NCBI GenBank assembly: GCA_051010395.1
Contig: JBPCVQ010000176.1
Span: 1-12,034, forward strand
Length of the DNA stretch: 12,034 bases
Direction: 5' to 3'
Source of the DNA: JANQPX01 sp051010395
GTDB taxonomy: Bacteria; Pseudomonadota; Alphaproteobacteria; Geminicoccales; Geminicoccaceae
The notes under the pieces were generated by a model, which was not told where the DNA came from, made no database searches, and saw nothing but the letters and a program-made list of their open reading frames with translations. Positions 1 to 6,987 of the stretch are shown one piece after another. The position numbers were made by a program, and so were the translations under genes. Numbering within the stretch: the first letter of the stretch is position 1; the number at the start of each line of letters is the position of its first letter.

Positions 1-428
1 TAAATATTCCCAGTTACACCTGCCTCGCCTTTTCGCGCCCAAAGCTTTGTTCGATTAACAAATGATATTTTGTGTGGGCCAGAAGATAGCGAGGTTCGAG
101 CCTGCCAAAAAGCCAGCTTTGCAAGACTGCGCATCCTGGACCGGCGTCCAATTGGATGATCCAGAATAAAACCTGCAGTCCGCCTAATTTGTTCAATCAT
201 GGAAGATCATACTACAAAGTTGAGTCGCAAGCTGCAGTTTGTACACGAAGGCAATTCTACGTCGCCCGATAATGCCGACTGCCGGGCAGCACCCGGAGGC
301 GTTACAATAGCGGCTCAAGCAGGGCAATGCCCCGTAGCGCAGTCAAGAAGCCGGTCAAGCCTATCGCTTCGCTGCTTGGGTGCCATCGTACTCAAGTAGG
401 GCAACGCCCCAAGGCTGTTCAATGCTGA
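1..428. other. Gene-poor flank left of a transposase remnant
   Basis: I see no recognisable gene here. Short open frames exist on both strands (for example 14-196 on the minus strand and 199-399 on the plus strand), but neither has a family motif or a convincing ribosome binding site. The only visible structure is a pair of short direct repeats at 314-333 and 391-410, listed separately. The stretch lies just beyond the 3' end of the ISAs1-like transposase remnant and may be partly the non-coding end of that element or older insertion debris. Confidence 0.5.
314..410. repeat. Pair of 20-bp direct repeats, each with a small hairpin
   Basis: CTCAAGCAGGGCAATGCCCC (314-333) and CTCAAGTAGGGCAACGCCCC (391-410) match at 18 of 20 positions in the same orientation, 77 bp apart. 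Each contains GGGC-3 nt-GCCC, a small stem-loop. The 391-410 copy lies 19 bp past the stop codon of the ISAs1-like transposase remnant, where a terminal inverted repeat of such an element would be expected. That makes an insertion-sequence end a reasonable but unproven reading; the second copy is unexplained. Confidence 0.5.
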
Positions 429-965
429 TTACAGTCCCTTGAGGCCGAGTGTTCGGTCAAGACTGATAGCGTTTTTCCAAACGGCGTCTTTGACATTCTT
501 GACGCCGTTCGCCCGTAGGAGATTGAGGACATAGCTTCTGATCCTTGCGAAGACGCCAGGATTGGATCGGATACGGCTTTGATCTTCGACGAAGGCAGTG
601 TCTCGAACATAGTGATTGCGGTTCTCGATACCCCAATGTGAATCACGCCTCGAAGGTAGGCCGCCCACTCGGCTCCGGCGACGGTGTCGCTGACATCGAA
701 AACCTCGGTGTGTCGGTCTTCGTGGCGATTACGGGCAAGATACCGGGTCAAGAGCTCATCGATCGGTGTTATTGCTTCCGTCATGGCGAGGATGCGCTCC
801 AACAGATCGGGTTGGTTCTTCTTCAGCTGGACCAACAGGTGACTGCCCGTCCGACGCGCAGCCTCAAACGCTTTTTTGACAATGTATAGCATCGAGCGTG
901 AACAGGCGGCCTTCGAGGCTAAGATCTTTGATCAACGCTTGTGCTGCCAGGATCTCAATGCTCTT
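429..965 (-). pseudogene. ISAs1-family transposase, C-terminal remnant (frameshifted, internally deleted)
   Basis: Reading right to left, three pieces of one ISAs1-type transposase appear. The first, about 960-868, reads EILAAQALIKDL, then GRLFTLDAIHCQK, typical of the DDE core of the family. A frameshift at an A-run (about 868-875) moves to a second frame, KKAFEAARRTGSHLLVQLKK up to about AEWAAYLRG. After a jump to a third frame comes the conserved end, HWGIENRNHYVRD, RIRSNPGVFARIRS and NLLRANGVKN, stopping with TAA at 429-431. The segment normally lying between the second and third pieces is missing (several tens of residues by comparison with the family), as is the whole N-terminus. The element is therefore dead. 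Family assignment is firm from these motifs; the exact parent element is unknown. Confidence 0.85.
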
Positions 966-1287
966 GTGTTTGCTTATTATTTTTATTGATTTGCTTTCGT
1001 AAACTAGAAGATAATTGATTGCTCAGTATAAACGCTTCTGTTCCGGCAATTCTTTTAAGATTCGAATCCGTTGCGGGTCTTAGAACAAGAGCCTCCCCAA
1101 ACTCCAGTATGTTACTGCAATACGCGCAGATCGTATAATCACCCTTCCTGGGAGTTATTTTCACCCCCTCGATAGTACGTGCTGTATCTAGGATGTGATG
1201 ACATTTTGGACATTGGCTTTTAGGCGTGCGTGATCGGCTGTTACCGAGATTGTCGATCATATGCTTCATCTTTTCGATGTCAGCCAA
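955..1287 (-). CDS. Small hypothetical zinc-ribbon protein
   Basis: Encodes about 110 residues. Two CxxC knuckles, CPKC (residues 26-29) and CAYC (54-57), are spaced as in a single zinc ribbon, with a conserved-looking stretch KGDYTICAYCSNILEFGEAL around the second. The C-terminus is polar and lysine/asparagine/glutamine-rich (KQINKNNKQTQEH). I chose the TTG at 1287 because AGGGAG sits about 7 nt upstream; the frame stays open to another TTG at 1305. The stop codon (955-957) lies at the edge of the ISAs1 remnant, so the tail may have been created or truncated by that insertion. Nucleic-acid or protein binding is likely for a zinc ribbon, but the function is not known. It sits between two broken transposases, so it may have arrived with mobile DNA. 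Confidence 0.55.
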   Translation of the reverse strand: MADIEKMKHMIDNLGNSRSRTPKSQCPKCHHILDTARTIEGVKITPRKGDYTICAYCSNILEFGEALVLRPATDSNLKRIAGTEAFILSNQLSSSLRKQINKNNKQTQEH

Positions 1288-1339
1288 AGGTTTACTCCCT
1301 CTCAACGGAAATATTTGAGCTATTCACTGATTTGGGCGA

Positions 1340-1540
1340 TCAGGCAGCAACGTTGGCAAATCGTTCGATGGCTTCGACACCGTCCTCGACGGTGACGCCT
1401 CCGACCACTTTGGGCAATAGCATATCGTTCATCAGCCGTCGCCATGTTTTTGACGACCGTCATGATGAGCTTGAACACCATCAGCTTGGCGGTTGTCTGC
1501 GAAAAGAGCGCCCCTGGCTCTGACCCTGGTCATACCACGT
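1340..1540 (-). pseudogene. IS256-family (Mutator-type) transposase, C-terminal remnant
   Basis: Minus-strand frames give the typical end of an IS256-family transposase split over three frames. First comes TRVRARGAL (about 1540-1508), then SQTTAKLMVFKLIMTVVK (about 1507-1452), then TWRRLMNDMLLPKVVGGVTV and EDGVEAIERFANVAA with a TGA stop at 1340-1342. Intact relatives read roughly RTVRTKGALSQKTAKLMVFKL, then KTWRRL, then LPKVxxGVxFxDGIE, which the three pieces reproduce in order. At least two frameshifts are needed and everything upstream (the catalytic DDE domain) is absent. This is a dead fragment; no terminal repeat was recognised. Confidence 0.8.
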
Positions 1541-1723
1541 GCCGTTTAAGCTACTGGAGGGATACCTATTCGATGGCCGATCTCTCAGAGATGATTTGAG
1601 AAGTCATTGAACTGACACCGCTGCTGTGTTGACGCTTGCGTCCGATACTTAGATTTGCGTGCCTCAAGTAACACAGCTGCATAGTGAACATCCGGCAAAC
1701 GTATGTATCGATTGACATCCAAA

Positions 1724-2650
1724 TTAAATGAATCGAAGGCCTTTCATCTTACAGACATTTTGTTCAATCATTCGGTTAATCTTTCGAGGATAACAAACGA
1801 TGCGCCGTGCGCTGGGGGAAAATCTGTCGAGCTTGAAGTCCTTTTGGCGGGCAGAACCCGACAAGGAATAGAGTTTTGCGTCCTCGTAAAGAGCGGATCT
1901 CAAACCGGCCTCGCCTACACCGGCGGCTTCAAGGGGGGGCGGCCGTTCGATCATGACGATAGGCTGTGCGCTGTCCAGGACAGGTCCAAGCCAGCGAATA
2001 GTGGCCAGGCAATCACCTCCTCCGTTAATCCGAATGAGATCGGGTGGCTGCAAGCCATTGCTTTCGACGAACACATCACTCCCTTCTGGCTCGATAGGAT
2101 AGGACGTTGGCTTCTTATCCGCGCTTCCGCATGGTGGAAAACCGACCCGGTTTTTCATCAGGCCGTGTGCAGGCCAGGCTGCATTCTGATGGTCACCACC
2201 CAGTCGAATGTTAAACGTCTTGATGTTCTCCAGTCGACTAAGGCCAATGTTTTTCCTCAGTTGTGAGTATCGACTTGCGGACTGTTCGATCGCAACAATG
2301 CTATCCATAATCCCAGCTATCTTCAGAGAGAAGTCTCCTCGATTTGCTCCAATGTCGTAGCAGGAAAACGGTTGGGAGGTATTATATTTTACAAAGCTCA
2401 CTATTTCACGAACAAACGACGTCACGCTCGAATCGGAGTCCCCGAAATGATAAATCATCCAGTCGGATATACCGTCGATTTTCCCTTCGTATTTTGATCC
2501 AAAATAATTGACCGTGAATTCATCGTTAGGCCATTCATAAAGTCCATCAAGTAATGGTGCTAGATTGAATCCGGCCCAAGCTATCGTTTTAGATGCGCAG
2601 AAGGATCGAATGATCCTCTTCTTCACAGAATCTCTTAAAGGAGCACTCAT
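1724..2650 (-). CDS. FkbM-type methyltransferase-like protein (copy 1)
   Basis: Encodes 308 residues. The ATG at 2650 has AAGGA about 10 nt upstream. FkbM-family proteins are SAM-dependent O-methyltransferases, often acting on sugars in polysaccharide clusters. SAM motif I is CYDIGANRGDFSL (D99-G105), followed by an acidic residue after beta 2 (IVAIEQ, E122). The later family hallmark, usually IDVEG, reads IRINGGGD (206-213), so the usual acidic residues are missing. No signal peptide or membrane segment is seen. It aligns with the protein at 7561-8502 without gaps: motif I and the IRIN/IRID motif fall at the same residue numbers in both, and both end with LRSALY/LRSVLY and SPSARR/EPSARK. It is the last gene of the cluster, behind a long AT-rich leader. 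Whether it is still an active methyltransferase is uncertain. Confidence 0.8.
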   Translation of the reverse strand: MSAPLRDSVKKRIIRSFCASKTIAWAGFNLAPLLDGLYEWPNDEFTVNYFGSKYEGKIDGISDWMIYHFGDSDSSVTSFVREIVSFVKYNTSQPFSCYDIGANRGDFSLKIAGIMDSIVAIEQSASRYSQLRKNIGLSRLENIKTFNIRLGGDHQNAAWPAHGLMKNRVGFPPCGSADKKPTSYPIEPEGSDVFVESNGLQPPDLIRINGGGDCLATIRWLGPVLDSAQPIVMIERPPPLEAAGVGEAGLRSALYEDAKLYSLSGSARQKDFKLDRFSPSARRIVCYPRKINRMIEQNVCKMKGLRFI

Positions 2651-3150
2651 TGCATAGTATTCCTTCGAATTCTAGCATTTAAAGCATCAGCAGAGATATG
2701 AAAGAAAAGAAATATCGACTTTGGTAATTTAATGTAAGAACTCATGAATATTTCTAGAAGAATAATTGTTAGCTATCACTATCGCCAGTGTCATCATGAC
2801 GAGAAAAGTAAAGTTTTAAGAAGTTCCAAAAAATCGAAAAAAATTACAACAATTACTGACTATTCCAAAATCCAAAGTACAATCATTTAGCTTCGACAAG
2901 AAATCGTACCAAAATAAATATATATATATTACGATCATGTTAATCGGCATAATTAGCTAGCGAACAAGTTCGTTGATCTTATGATAGAGAGGAGTCTGAA
3001 ACTACTTGTTTTATATATTCTAGACAGCCAGTGTTACGTGCAGAAGCTAAAATTACAAATAGAAACAAAGCAACGTCTTTCGGGCGAAGCGCCTTCCTGT
3101 GCGATAAAGTACATATTATACCGAGCTCATAAGGATGGATTTTCCTTGGT
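2651..3150. other. AT-rich leader between UDP-glucuronate decarboxylase and FkbM-like genes
   Basis: Five hundred bases without a convincing gene. The part from about 2655 to 3060 is much richer in A and T than the rest of the window, with A/T runs at 2826-2843 and an alternating AT stretch at about 2917-2929. A short inverted repeat CGAAC-AA-GTTCG lies at 2961-2972. The layout suits a regulatory leader for the FkbM-like gene at 2650. In alphaproteobacteria such AT-rich regions in exopolysaccharide loci are typical targets of Ros/MucR-type regulators, but no specific site can be named here. Confidence 0.5.
2841..2868 (-). promoter_or_regulatory. Candidate promoter for FkbM-like gene
   Basis: On the minus strand TTGGAA (2868-2863) and TAATTT (2846-2841) are separated by 16 nt, resembling -35 and -10 boxes. 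They lie in the AT-rich leader about 190 nt before the start of the gene at 2650. In so AT-rich a region such matches arise easily, so this is only a candidate. Confidence 0.2.
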
Positions 3151-4116
3151 TCACGCTGCCTTCTTTAGCAATCCGTCGCCCATCAATTTGTCGAAATACT
3201 CGATTGTTCGGCTCAAGCCATCACTAAGGGCAATGGATGGCGTCCAGGCGAGTGATTGCTTTGCCAGGCTGATGTCGGGCCTCCGTTGCTTCGGATCATC
3301 GTCAGGCAATGATTGAAAGTCAATTTTCGACTTTGAGCTTGTCATTTCGATTATAGTCTCAGCTAGCTGTCGAACATTGATCTCACAAGGGTTGCCAAGG
3401 TTTATCGGGCCTGTCAGCTCTGCAGGAGATTTCATCAGACAAACAAAACCCTCAATGATGTCATCAACATAACAAAATGATCTCGTTTGGCATCCGTCGC
3501 CAAAGACCGTGATGGATTCGCCCTTCAAAGCTTGCACGATGAAGTTTGAAACAACCCGACCATCTTTCGGATGCATACGTGGGCCGTAGGTATTGAATAT
3601 CCGAGCAACCTTGATCTCAATCTTATGCTGCCGATGATAGTCAAAGAACAATGTCTCGGCGCAGCGCTTACCTTCGTCATAACAAGATCTTGAGCCAATC
3701 GGATTTACGCGTCCCCAGTAAGCTTCATGTTGGGGATGAATGTCGGGATCGCCATAGACTTCCGAGGTTGACGCTTGAAAGATGCGGCAACGCAAGCGCT
3801 TGGCCAGACCGAGCATGTTGAGGGCACCGTGAACATTCGTCTTGGTGGTTTGTACCGGATCGTTTTGATAGTGGATCGGCGAAGCGGGGCAGGCGAGATT
3901 GTACACCTCATCGACTTCAACAAAGAGTGGGAAGGTTACATCGTGCCGCATGAGCTCAAAACGAGGATGGCCCACGAGATGCTCGATGTTACGCTTCGAT
4001 CCTGTAAGCAAATTGTCAACGCAGATTACGTCATGATCTTGAGCAATGAGAACATCGCACAAGTGTGAGCCTAGGAATCCCGCCCCACCTGTTACGAGAA
4101 TAACTTTCCTGTCCAA
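3151..4116 (-). CDS. UDP-glucuronate decarboxylase (UDP-xylose synthase, UXS type)
   Basis: Encodes 321 residues, the usual bacterial length. It converts UDP-glucuronate to UDP-xylose in the cytoplasm with bound NAD, through a UDP-4-keto-xylose intermediate. The extended short-chain dehydrogenase fold is clear: GGAGFLGSH (residues 10-18, glycines 10/13/16) for NAD binding, and D34 for the adenosine ribose. Also present are the UXS signature NLACPASPIHYQ (73-84) and DPVQTTKTNVHGA, the STSEVYGDP region (T117, S118, E119), and YDEGK with catalytic Y146 and K150. The NPIGSRSCYDEGKR block separates UXS from GalE and dTDP-glucose dehydratases. The start is TTG at 4116, with ACGGAG about 7 nt upstream; the next lines of sequence hold no better start. 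It would supply xylose for the glycan made by this cluster. Confidence 0.93.
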   Translation of the reverse strand: MDRKVILVTGGAGFLGSHLCDVLIAQDHDVICVDNLLTGSKRNIEHLVGHPRFELMRHDVTFPLFVEVDEVYNLACPASPIHYQNDPVQTTKTNVHGALNMLGLAKRLRCRIFQASTSEVYGDPDIHPQHEAYWGRVNPIGSRSCYDEGKRCAETLFFDYHRQHKIEIKVARIFNTYGPRMHPKDGRVVSNFIVQALKGESITVFGDGCQTRSFCYVDDIIEGFVCLMKSPAELTGPINLGNPCEINVRQLAETIIEMTSSKSKIDFQSLPDDDPKQRRPDISLAKQSLAWTPSIALSDGLSRTIEYFDKLMGDGLLKKAA

Positions 4117-4314
4117 ATTTGGTCTCCGTCAAGGGATTGATGCATTGTCTATTCAGACTGACTGACGAGAAAACGATCCGACCGATCTGTTGGGAAGCCG
4201 ACGTGTTCCAGTCCATAAAATCGGGGCGGGACTGGCCTCGTTGGGAACGTTGCAAAGTAGACAGCATCCATCCCACTCTCCGCGGCACAACCTGCAGCGA
4301 GGTCGACGCTGTCC

Positions 4315-4336
4315 GCTGTCCGCCGGATCGGACAGC
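4315..4336. repeat. Inverted repeat (8-bp stem, 6-nt loop)
   Basis: GCTGTCCG (4315-4322) and CGGACAGC (4329-4336) are perfect inverted copies. It lies about 200 nt upstream of the UXS start on the minus strand. There is no T-run on either side, so it could be an RNA hairpin or an operator rather than a terminator. Confidence 0.4.
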
Positions 4337-4381
4337 ACGCTGAGTTAGGGTCGTTCGGACCAAGAAAGGAGGCCGCCAATC

Positions 4382-4552
4382 ATGACGCAGTCACGTCCCT
4401 GGTACGATGGCGAGCAGGAACATCAGCAGGATGGCGACAACGTAAGCGAGCATGGCCTGGCTCGAGAGAAGCTTGCCTCCGCCTTTCCAGAGCACACGAA
4501 ACACGTCACGATCTCCATCCTATTCCGACTCGATACGCATACTACCGGATGA
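4382..4552 (+). CDS. Possible 56-residue plus-strand ORF with a strong ribosome binding site
   Basis: An ATG at 4382 is preceded by AAAGGAGG (4365-4372) with a 9-nt gap, the best Shine-Dalgarno match in this part of the window. The frame gives a hydrophilic peptide beginning MTQSRPWYDGEQEHQQDGDN and stops at 4550-4552. No family is recognised. It overlaps a minus-strand ORF (4391-4504) encoding a hydrophobic helix, and its charged composition could simply be the antisense of that helix. At most one of the two is likely real, and all confident genes nearby are on the minus strand. Confidence 0.2.
   Translation: MTQSRPWYDGEQEHQQDGDNVSEHGLAREKLASAFPEHTKHVTISILFRLDTHTTG
4391..4504 (-). CDS. Possible 37-residue single-span membrane peptide
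   Basis: A GTG at 4504 has GGAG 8 nt upstream and opens a frame to TGA at 4391. The peptide has a short basic start (FRVLWKGGGKLLSSQ) and then one strongly hydrophobic segment, MLAYVVAILLMFLLAIVPG (residues 18-36), near its C-terminus. Third codon positions are mostly G or C, as in the confident genes. It would lie downstream of galE on the same strand. It could equally be the tail of a decayed membrane protein, since the same frame is closed by TAG a few codons upstream of the GTG. No family is recognised. Confidence 0.3.
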   Translation of the reverse strand: MFRVLWKGGGKLLSSQAMLAYVVAILLMFLLAIVPGT

Positions 4553-4657
4553 TGTGTATCAAGCGGTGAAACCGCACGATAGGCGTCACCAAACGATGGC
4601 TCATGCGATCCAAATCCGAGCCCGCTGTTGTGGCTTGATAGTATGACCACATCAGTT

Positions 4658-4680
4658 GGGGGGGGCTCGAGGGCAGGGGG
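4658..4680 (+). other. G-rich tract, potential G-quadruplex
   Basis: Eight G residues (4658-4665), GGG (4671-4673) and GGGGG (4676-4680) fit the simple four-tract quadruplex pattern if the first run is split in two. It lies 71 bp past the end of galE on the non-template side. The function is unknown; the homopolymer is outside any confident gene, so phase variation is not indicated. Confidence 0.3.
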
Positions 4681-4688
4681 CAGTTTTT

Positions 4689-4710
4689 GAACGCTTGGAA
4701 TCGAGCGTTC
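4689..4710. terminator. Hairpin downstream of galE (weak terminator candidate)
   Basis: GAACGCT (4689-4695) and AGCGTTC (4704-4710) form a 7-bp stem with an 8-nt loop, about 40 bp past the galE stop. On the minus-strand transcript it is followed by AAAAACTG, not a U-run, so intrinsic termination is doubtful. Confidence 0.25.
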
Positions 4711-4750
4711 CGAGTCTCAACGGCATCATGGGCTCTTGGCGACCGCATCA

Positions 4751-5761
4751 CTAGGCTACGCGTTCGTCCGCTTGTTTCTGCGGTGACATTGAAGATAGAT
4801 GCCAATTCCAGGCATCCTCGATCACATCCTCGATCGCCGAGCGTGTGGGATGCCAATTAAGTAGGCGTTGTGCACGATCAGACTTTGCCACAAGGCAAGG
4901 TGGATCTCCCTCACGCCGTGCAGTATCGATAAAAGGGACCTTCAAATCGGTGACCCGCTCGACGGCAGCAATGACTTCTGCGACGGATGTGCCTTGACCG
5001 GTTCCGAGATTAAGCGCAGCGCTCGATTTGCCATCAAGGAGATATTGGAAGGCCGCCAAATGTGCACGGGCCAGATCAGAGACATGAACGTAGTCTCGAA
5101 TCGCTGTGCCATCTCTGGTCGGGTAGTCACGACCAAACACCGATATGGGCCCACAGTGCCCGGTCACTGCACTAAGGATCAAAGGGATCAGGTGGGTTTC
5201 AGGGGCATGGGCCTCGCCAATGTCTCCATTCGGATCGGCGCCGCAGGCATTAAAGTATCGAAGGCGCACGGAACGTAGGCCGTAGGCGGTGTTGTAGCTC
5301 TCAATCATCAACTCGGCTGCGAGTTTTGACGCGCCATAGGGACTAACAGGCGCTTTGGCCGTCGTTTCAACGATAGGAACTACGTCCGGTTCACCATAGA
5401 TGGCACAGGTCGATGAAAAAATGAGCTTATCGCATCCTGTAGACCGCATGCCTTCGAGGATAGCGCGCACGCCGCCTACGTTGACATCCCAGTAGCGCTC
5501 AGGATCGGAAACGGATTCACCAACAAGAGCAAGGGCGGCGAAATGCATAATTGCAGCCGGACGGTGTTTCGACATCGCACCAACCAGTGAGTCGAAATCT
5601 CGAATGTCCCCTTCGATGAAAGGACCCCACTTCACAAATTCTCGGTGTCCGCTGGAGAGATTATCGTAGACGACAGGTATGTAGCCGGCCGCAGCAATAA
5701 GCTTACAGCATTGGGATCCAATGTAACCGGCGCCCCCTGTTACAAGAATGCAATCTGACAT
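4751..5761 (-). CDS. galE: UDP-glucose 4-epimerase
   Basis: Encodes 336 residues. It interconverts UDP-glucose and UDP-galactose using tightly bound NAD, supplying galactose for the polysaccharide; the rhizobial exopolysaccharide version is called exoB. The extended SDR fold is clear: ILVTGGAGYIGS (residues 5-16), YDNLSSGH (32-39), HFAALALVGES (73-83), FSSTCAIYG (115-123) and SPYGASK (140-146) with catalytic Y142 and K146. LRYFNACGADPNGDIGE, RDGTAIRDYVHVSDLA and ALNLGTGQGTSV are GalE signatures in the expected order. I chose the ATG at 5761 because AGGGGA lies about 4-5 nt upstream and the protein then begins, as in relatives, just before the first beta strand. An in-frame start at 5791 would add ten residues (MSKCFAFRGK). 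It is isolated by poor stretches on both sides. Confidence 0.93.
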   Translation of the reverse strand: MSDCILVTGGAGYIGSQCCKLIAAAGYIPVVYDNLSSGHREFVKWGPFIEGDIRDFDSLVGAMSKHRPAAIMHFAALALVGESVSDPERYWDVNVGGVRAILEGMRSTGCDKLIFSSTCAIYGEPDVVPIVETTAKAPVSPYGASKLAAELMIESYNTAYGLRSVRLRYFNACGADPNGDIGEAHAPETHLIPLILSAVTGHCGPISVFGRDYPTRDGTAIRDYVHVSDLARAHLAAFQYLLDGKSSAALNLGTGQGTSVAEVIAAVERVTDLKVPFIDTARREGDPPCLVAKSDRAQRLLNWHPTRSAIEDVIEDAWNWHLSSMSPQKQADERVA

Positions 5762-6155
5762 TTTTCCCCTGAAGGCAAAACATTTAGACACGATCGATGC
5801 GCTTGTCCGAAGTTGCCAATGCGAAAAGGCACATGATCCTGATACCGTAGTCTGGAAGACTTCCTAAGTCGTATCTTGACTCCACTCTGCTTCGTCCCCT
5901 GATGCTTGTGATAGGGCCTCATCATCAACACCGAGATTTTTGCATGTATGTATGGACAAAGGCCAAGGAACCTCTCGTGCGGGCGCTCGGGCTAGTGGTT
6001 TGACCGAAACGAAAGATACACCTTCGGAAACCTCAGAAAATGGCTGCATACCGTCGATCTTGGCGATGGCAGAGGGAACCAAATGGAGTGGTCATACCAC
6101 TAGGTGATCCTATAGTTAAAAGCCAAGAGAAAGTTGTTAACCTGATGTCGCACCA

Positions 6156-6177
6156 GCACCCTAATTGCCAAGGGTGC
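6156..6177. repeat. Inverted repeat (7-bp stem, 8-nt loop)
   Basis: GCACCCT (6156-6162) and AGGGTGC (6171-6177) are perfect inverted copies, just past the stop of the small frame at 6210-6485 on the minus strand. No T-run follows on either strand, so a terminator role is weak; an mRNA-stabilising hairpin is possible. Confidence 0.35.
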
Positions 6178-6209
6178 GAATTCGATCGGCGATCTCGCTC
6201 CGATGCCGT

Positions 6210-6485
6210 TTAGTAGTAGCTATGACCTCTTCGGTGATGCCTCAGGCCCCGCCTCGGTAGCATGTCATGGAGCACGCCTAGAGGCATGAGGAGAAGAATG
6301 AGCAAAATAATGGCGCCAAAAAGAGCATTCCCAATAAAATCGCGGTAAGGCTGCCGATAACCACCCCTGACGCATAGAGATGCCTGTTGTCCACCTGGAG
6401 CGAGATTATCAACTCCAGCTCCGCTCATAGGTTTGCGGGCATCGTCAGGCAGATTGCATCCTTTGGAAAGAAAGACGTCGTTCAA
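6210..6485 (-). CDS. Possible small single-span membrane protein
   Basis: A 91-residue frame starting with TTG at 6485, with AGGA about 8 nt upstream. The N-terminal half is polar and glycine-rich. A hydrophobic segment FIGNALFGAIILLILLLMPL (about residues 50-69) is followed by a very basic tail (MLPRRGLRHHRRGHSYY), which by the positive-inside rule would leave the C-terminus in the cytoplasm. No family is recognised. It lies in line with the cluster and may be a small accessory protein or the remnant of a larger membrane protein. Confidence 0.3.
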   Translation of the reverse strand: MNDVFLSKGCNLPDDARKPMSGAGVDNLAPGGQQASLCVRGGYRQPYRDFIGNALFGAIILLILLLMPLGVLHDMLPRRGLRHHRRGHSYY

Positions 6486-6690
6486 CGATCATATCCTGGC
6501 TCTGCATCTCACGGGTCTGAGATGACCATGAACGGCGACGGCAAGCAGAATGCCAGGCGCCGTCCTCTTCCGACCGCATAATGATGGATGCCGATCGCCT
6601 GGCCAGATCGTGTTCCACCACATAGTTGTGCCGAAGAGGTGAGGCGGTCGCGCTTTCGTTATGACGCGTCCGAAACGGTAGCCTCGATCG

Positions 6691-6903
6691 TTAGACAGAT
6701 GCATGCCCATGCTGAAGAAAGAATCGACTCCAAAAGTAGACCGTTCCGAGAATGACACAAGTTAGAACGCCAATCACTGATAAGAGCATGACAACCAAAA
6801 GGGCCAAGAGACATGCAAACATGACGATTTGATCGTCGAAATTGTCAACCTCGTCAAAATCACCTGTGGAGATCAAGTCTGGCAGTGAAAGTTGACCTAT
6901 CAA
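6691..6903 (-). CDS. Possible small membrane protein
   Basis: A 70-residue frame from TTG at 6903 to 6691. The first 25 residues are acidic (STGDFDEVDNFDDQ). A long hydrophobic block follows, from IVMFACLLALLVV to VLTCVILGTVYFW (about 26-58), long enough for a hairpin of two short spans or one extended span. It starts 85 bp after the stop of the VanZ-like gene on the same strand. GAGGG lies about 11 nt before the TTG, a loose fit. No family is recognised. Confidence 0.35.
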   Translation of the reverse strand: MIGQLSLPDLISTGDFDEVDNFDDQIVMFACLLALLVVMLLSVIGVLTCVILGTVYFWSRFFLQHGHASV

Positions 6904-6987
6904 CTGTCAAACATCCCTCTTTTTCAAGACATTAGTCGTGGATTCGCATCGATAGGGCAAGACTCTTCATTCCTTTGCCATCTCTGT

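Larger units (their letters stand above)
4117..4750. other. Gene-poor interval between galE and the UXS gene
   Basis: No gene of known family is seen in these 634 bases. It holds two competing small reading frames on opposite strands near 4382-4552 (listed separately), an inverted repeat GCTGTCCG-6 nt-CGGACAGC at 4315-4336, a G-rich tract at 4658-4680 and a hairpin GAACGCT-8 nt-AGCGTTC at 4689-4710. Neither hairpin is followed by a T-run on the minus strand, so they are not clear intrinsic terminators. Confidence 0.5.
5762..6987. other. Gene-poor interval between VanZ-like gene and galE
   Basis: About 1.2 kb without a recognisable gene. It contains two small frames with hydrophobic segments (6210-6485 and 6691-6903, listed separately) and an open frame at 5864-6082 that begins with TTG and lacks a known motif. 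A further open frame at 6489-6758 overlaps its neighbour. There is also an inverted repeat at 6156-6177. The stretch could be an eroded gene, a long leader for galE, or a home for small proteins; I cannot decide from the sequence. Confidence 0.45.

Noticed and set aside
1703..2266. 187-codon plus-strand ORF opposite the FkbM-like gene
   Set aside because: It is the antisense of a gene with clear motifs; its own translation shows no family pattern and no good ribosome binding site.
3064..3098. GGCG-CTT-CGCC hairpin after the UXS gene as a terminator
   Set aside because: The stem is only four pairs and no U-run follows closely on the minus strand.
2981..3316. 111-codon plus-strand ORF in the AT-rich leader
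   Set aside because: Its second half runs antisense through the conserved C-terminus of the UXS gene, and the first half has no recognisable motif.
1528..6100. GGTCATACCAC at both 1528-1538 and about 6090-6100
   Set aside because: One copy is inside the IS256-like remnant and the flanks differ; chance is sufficient.
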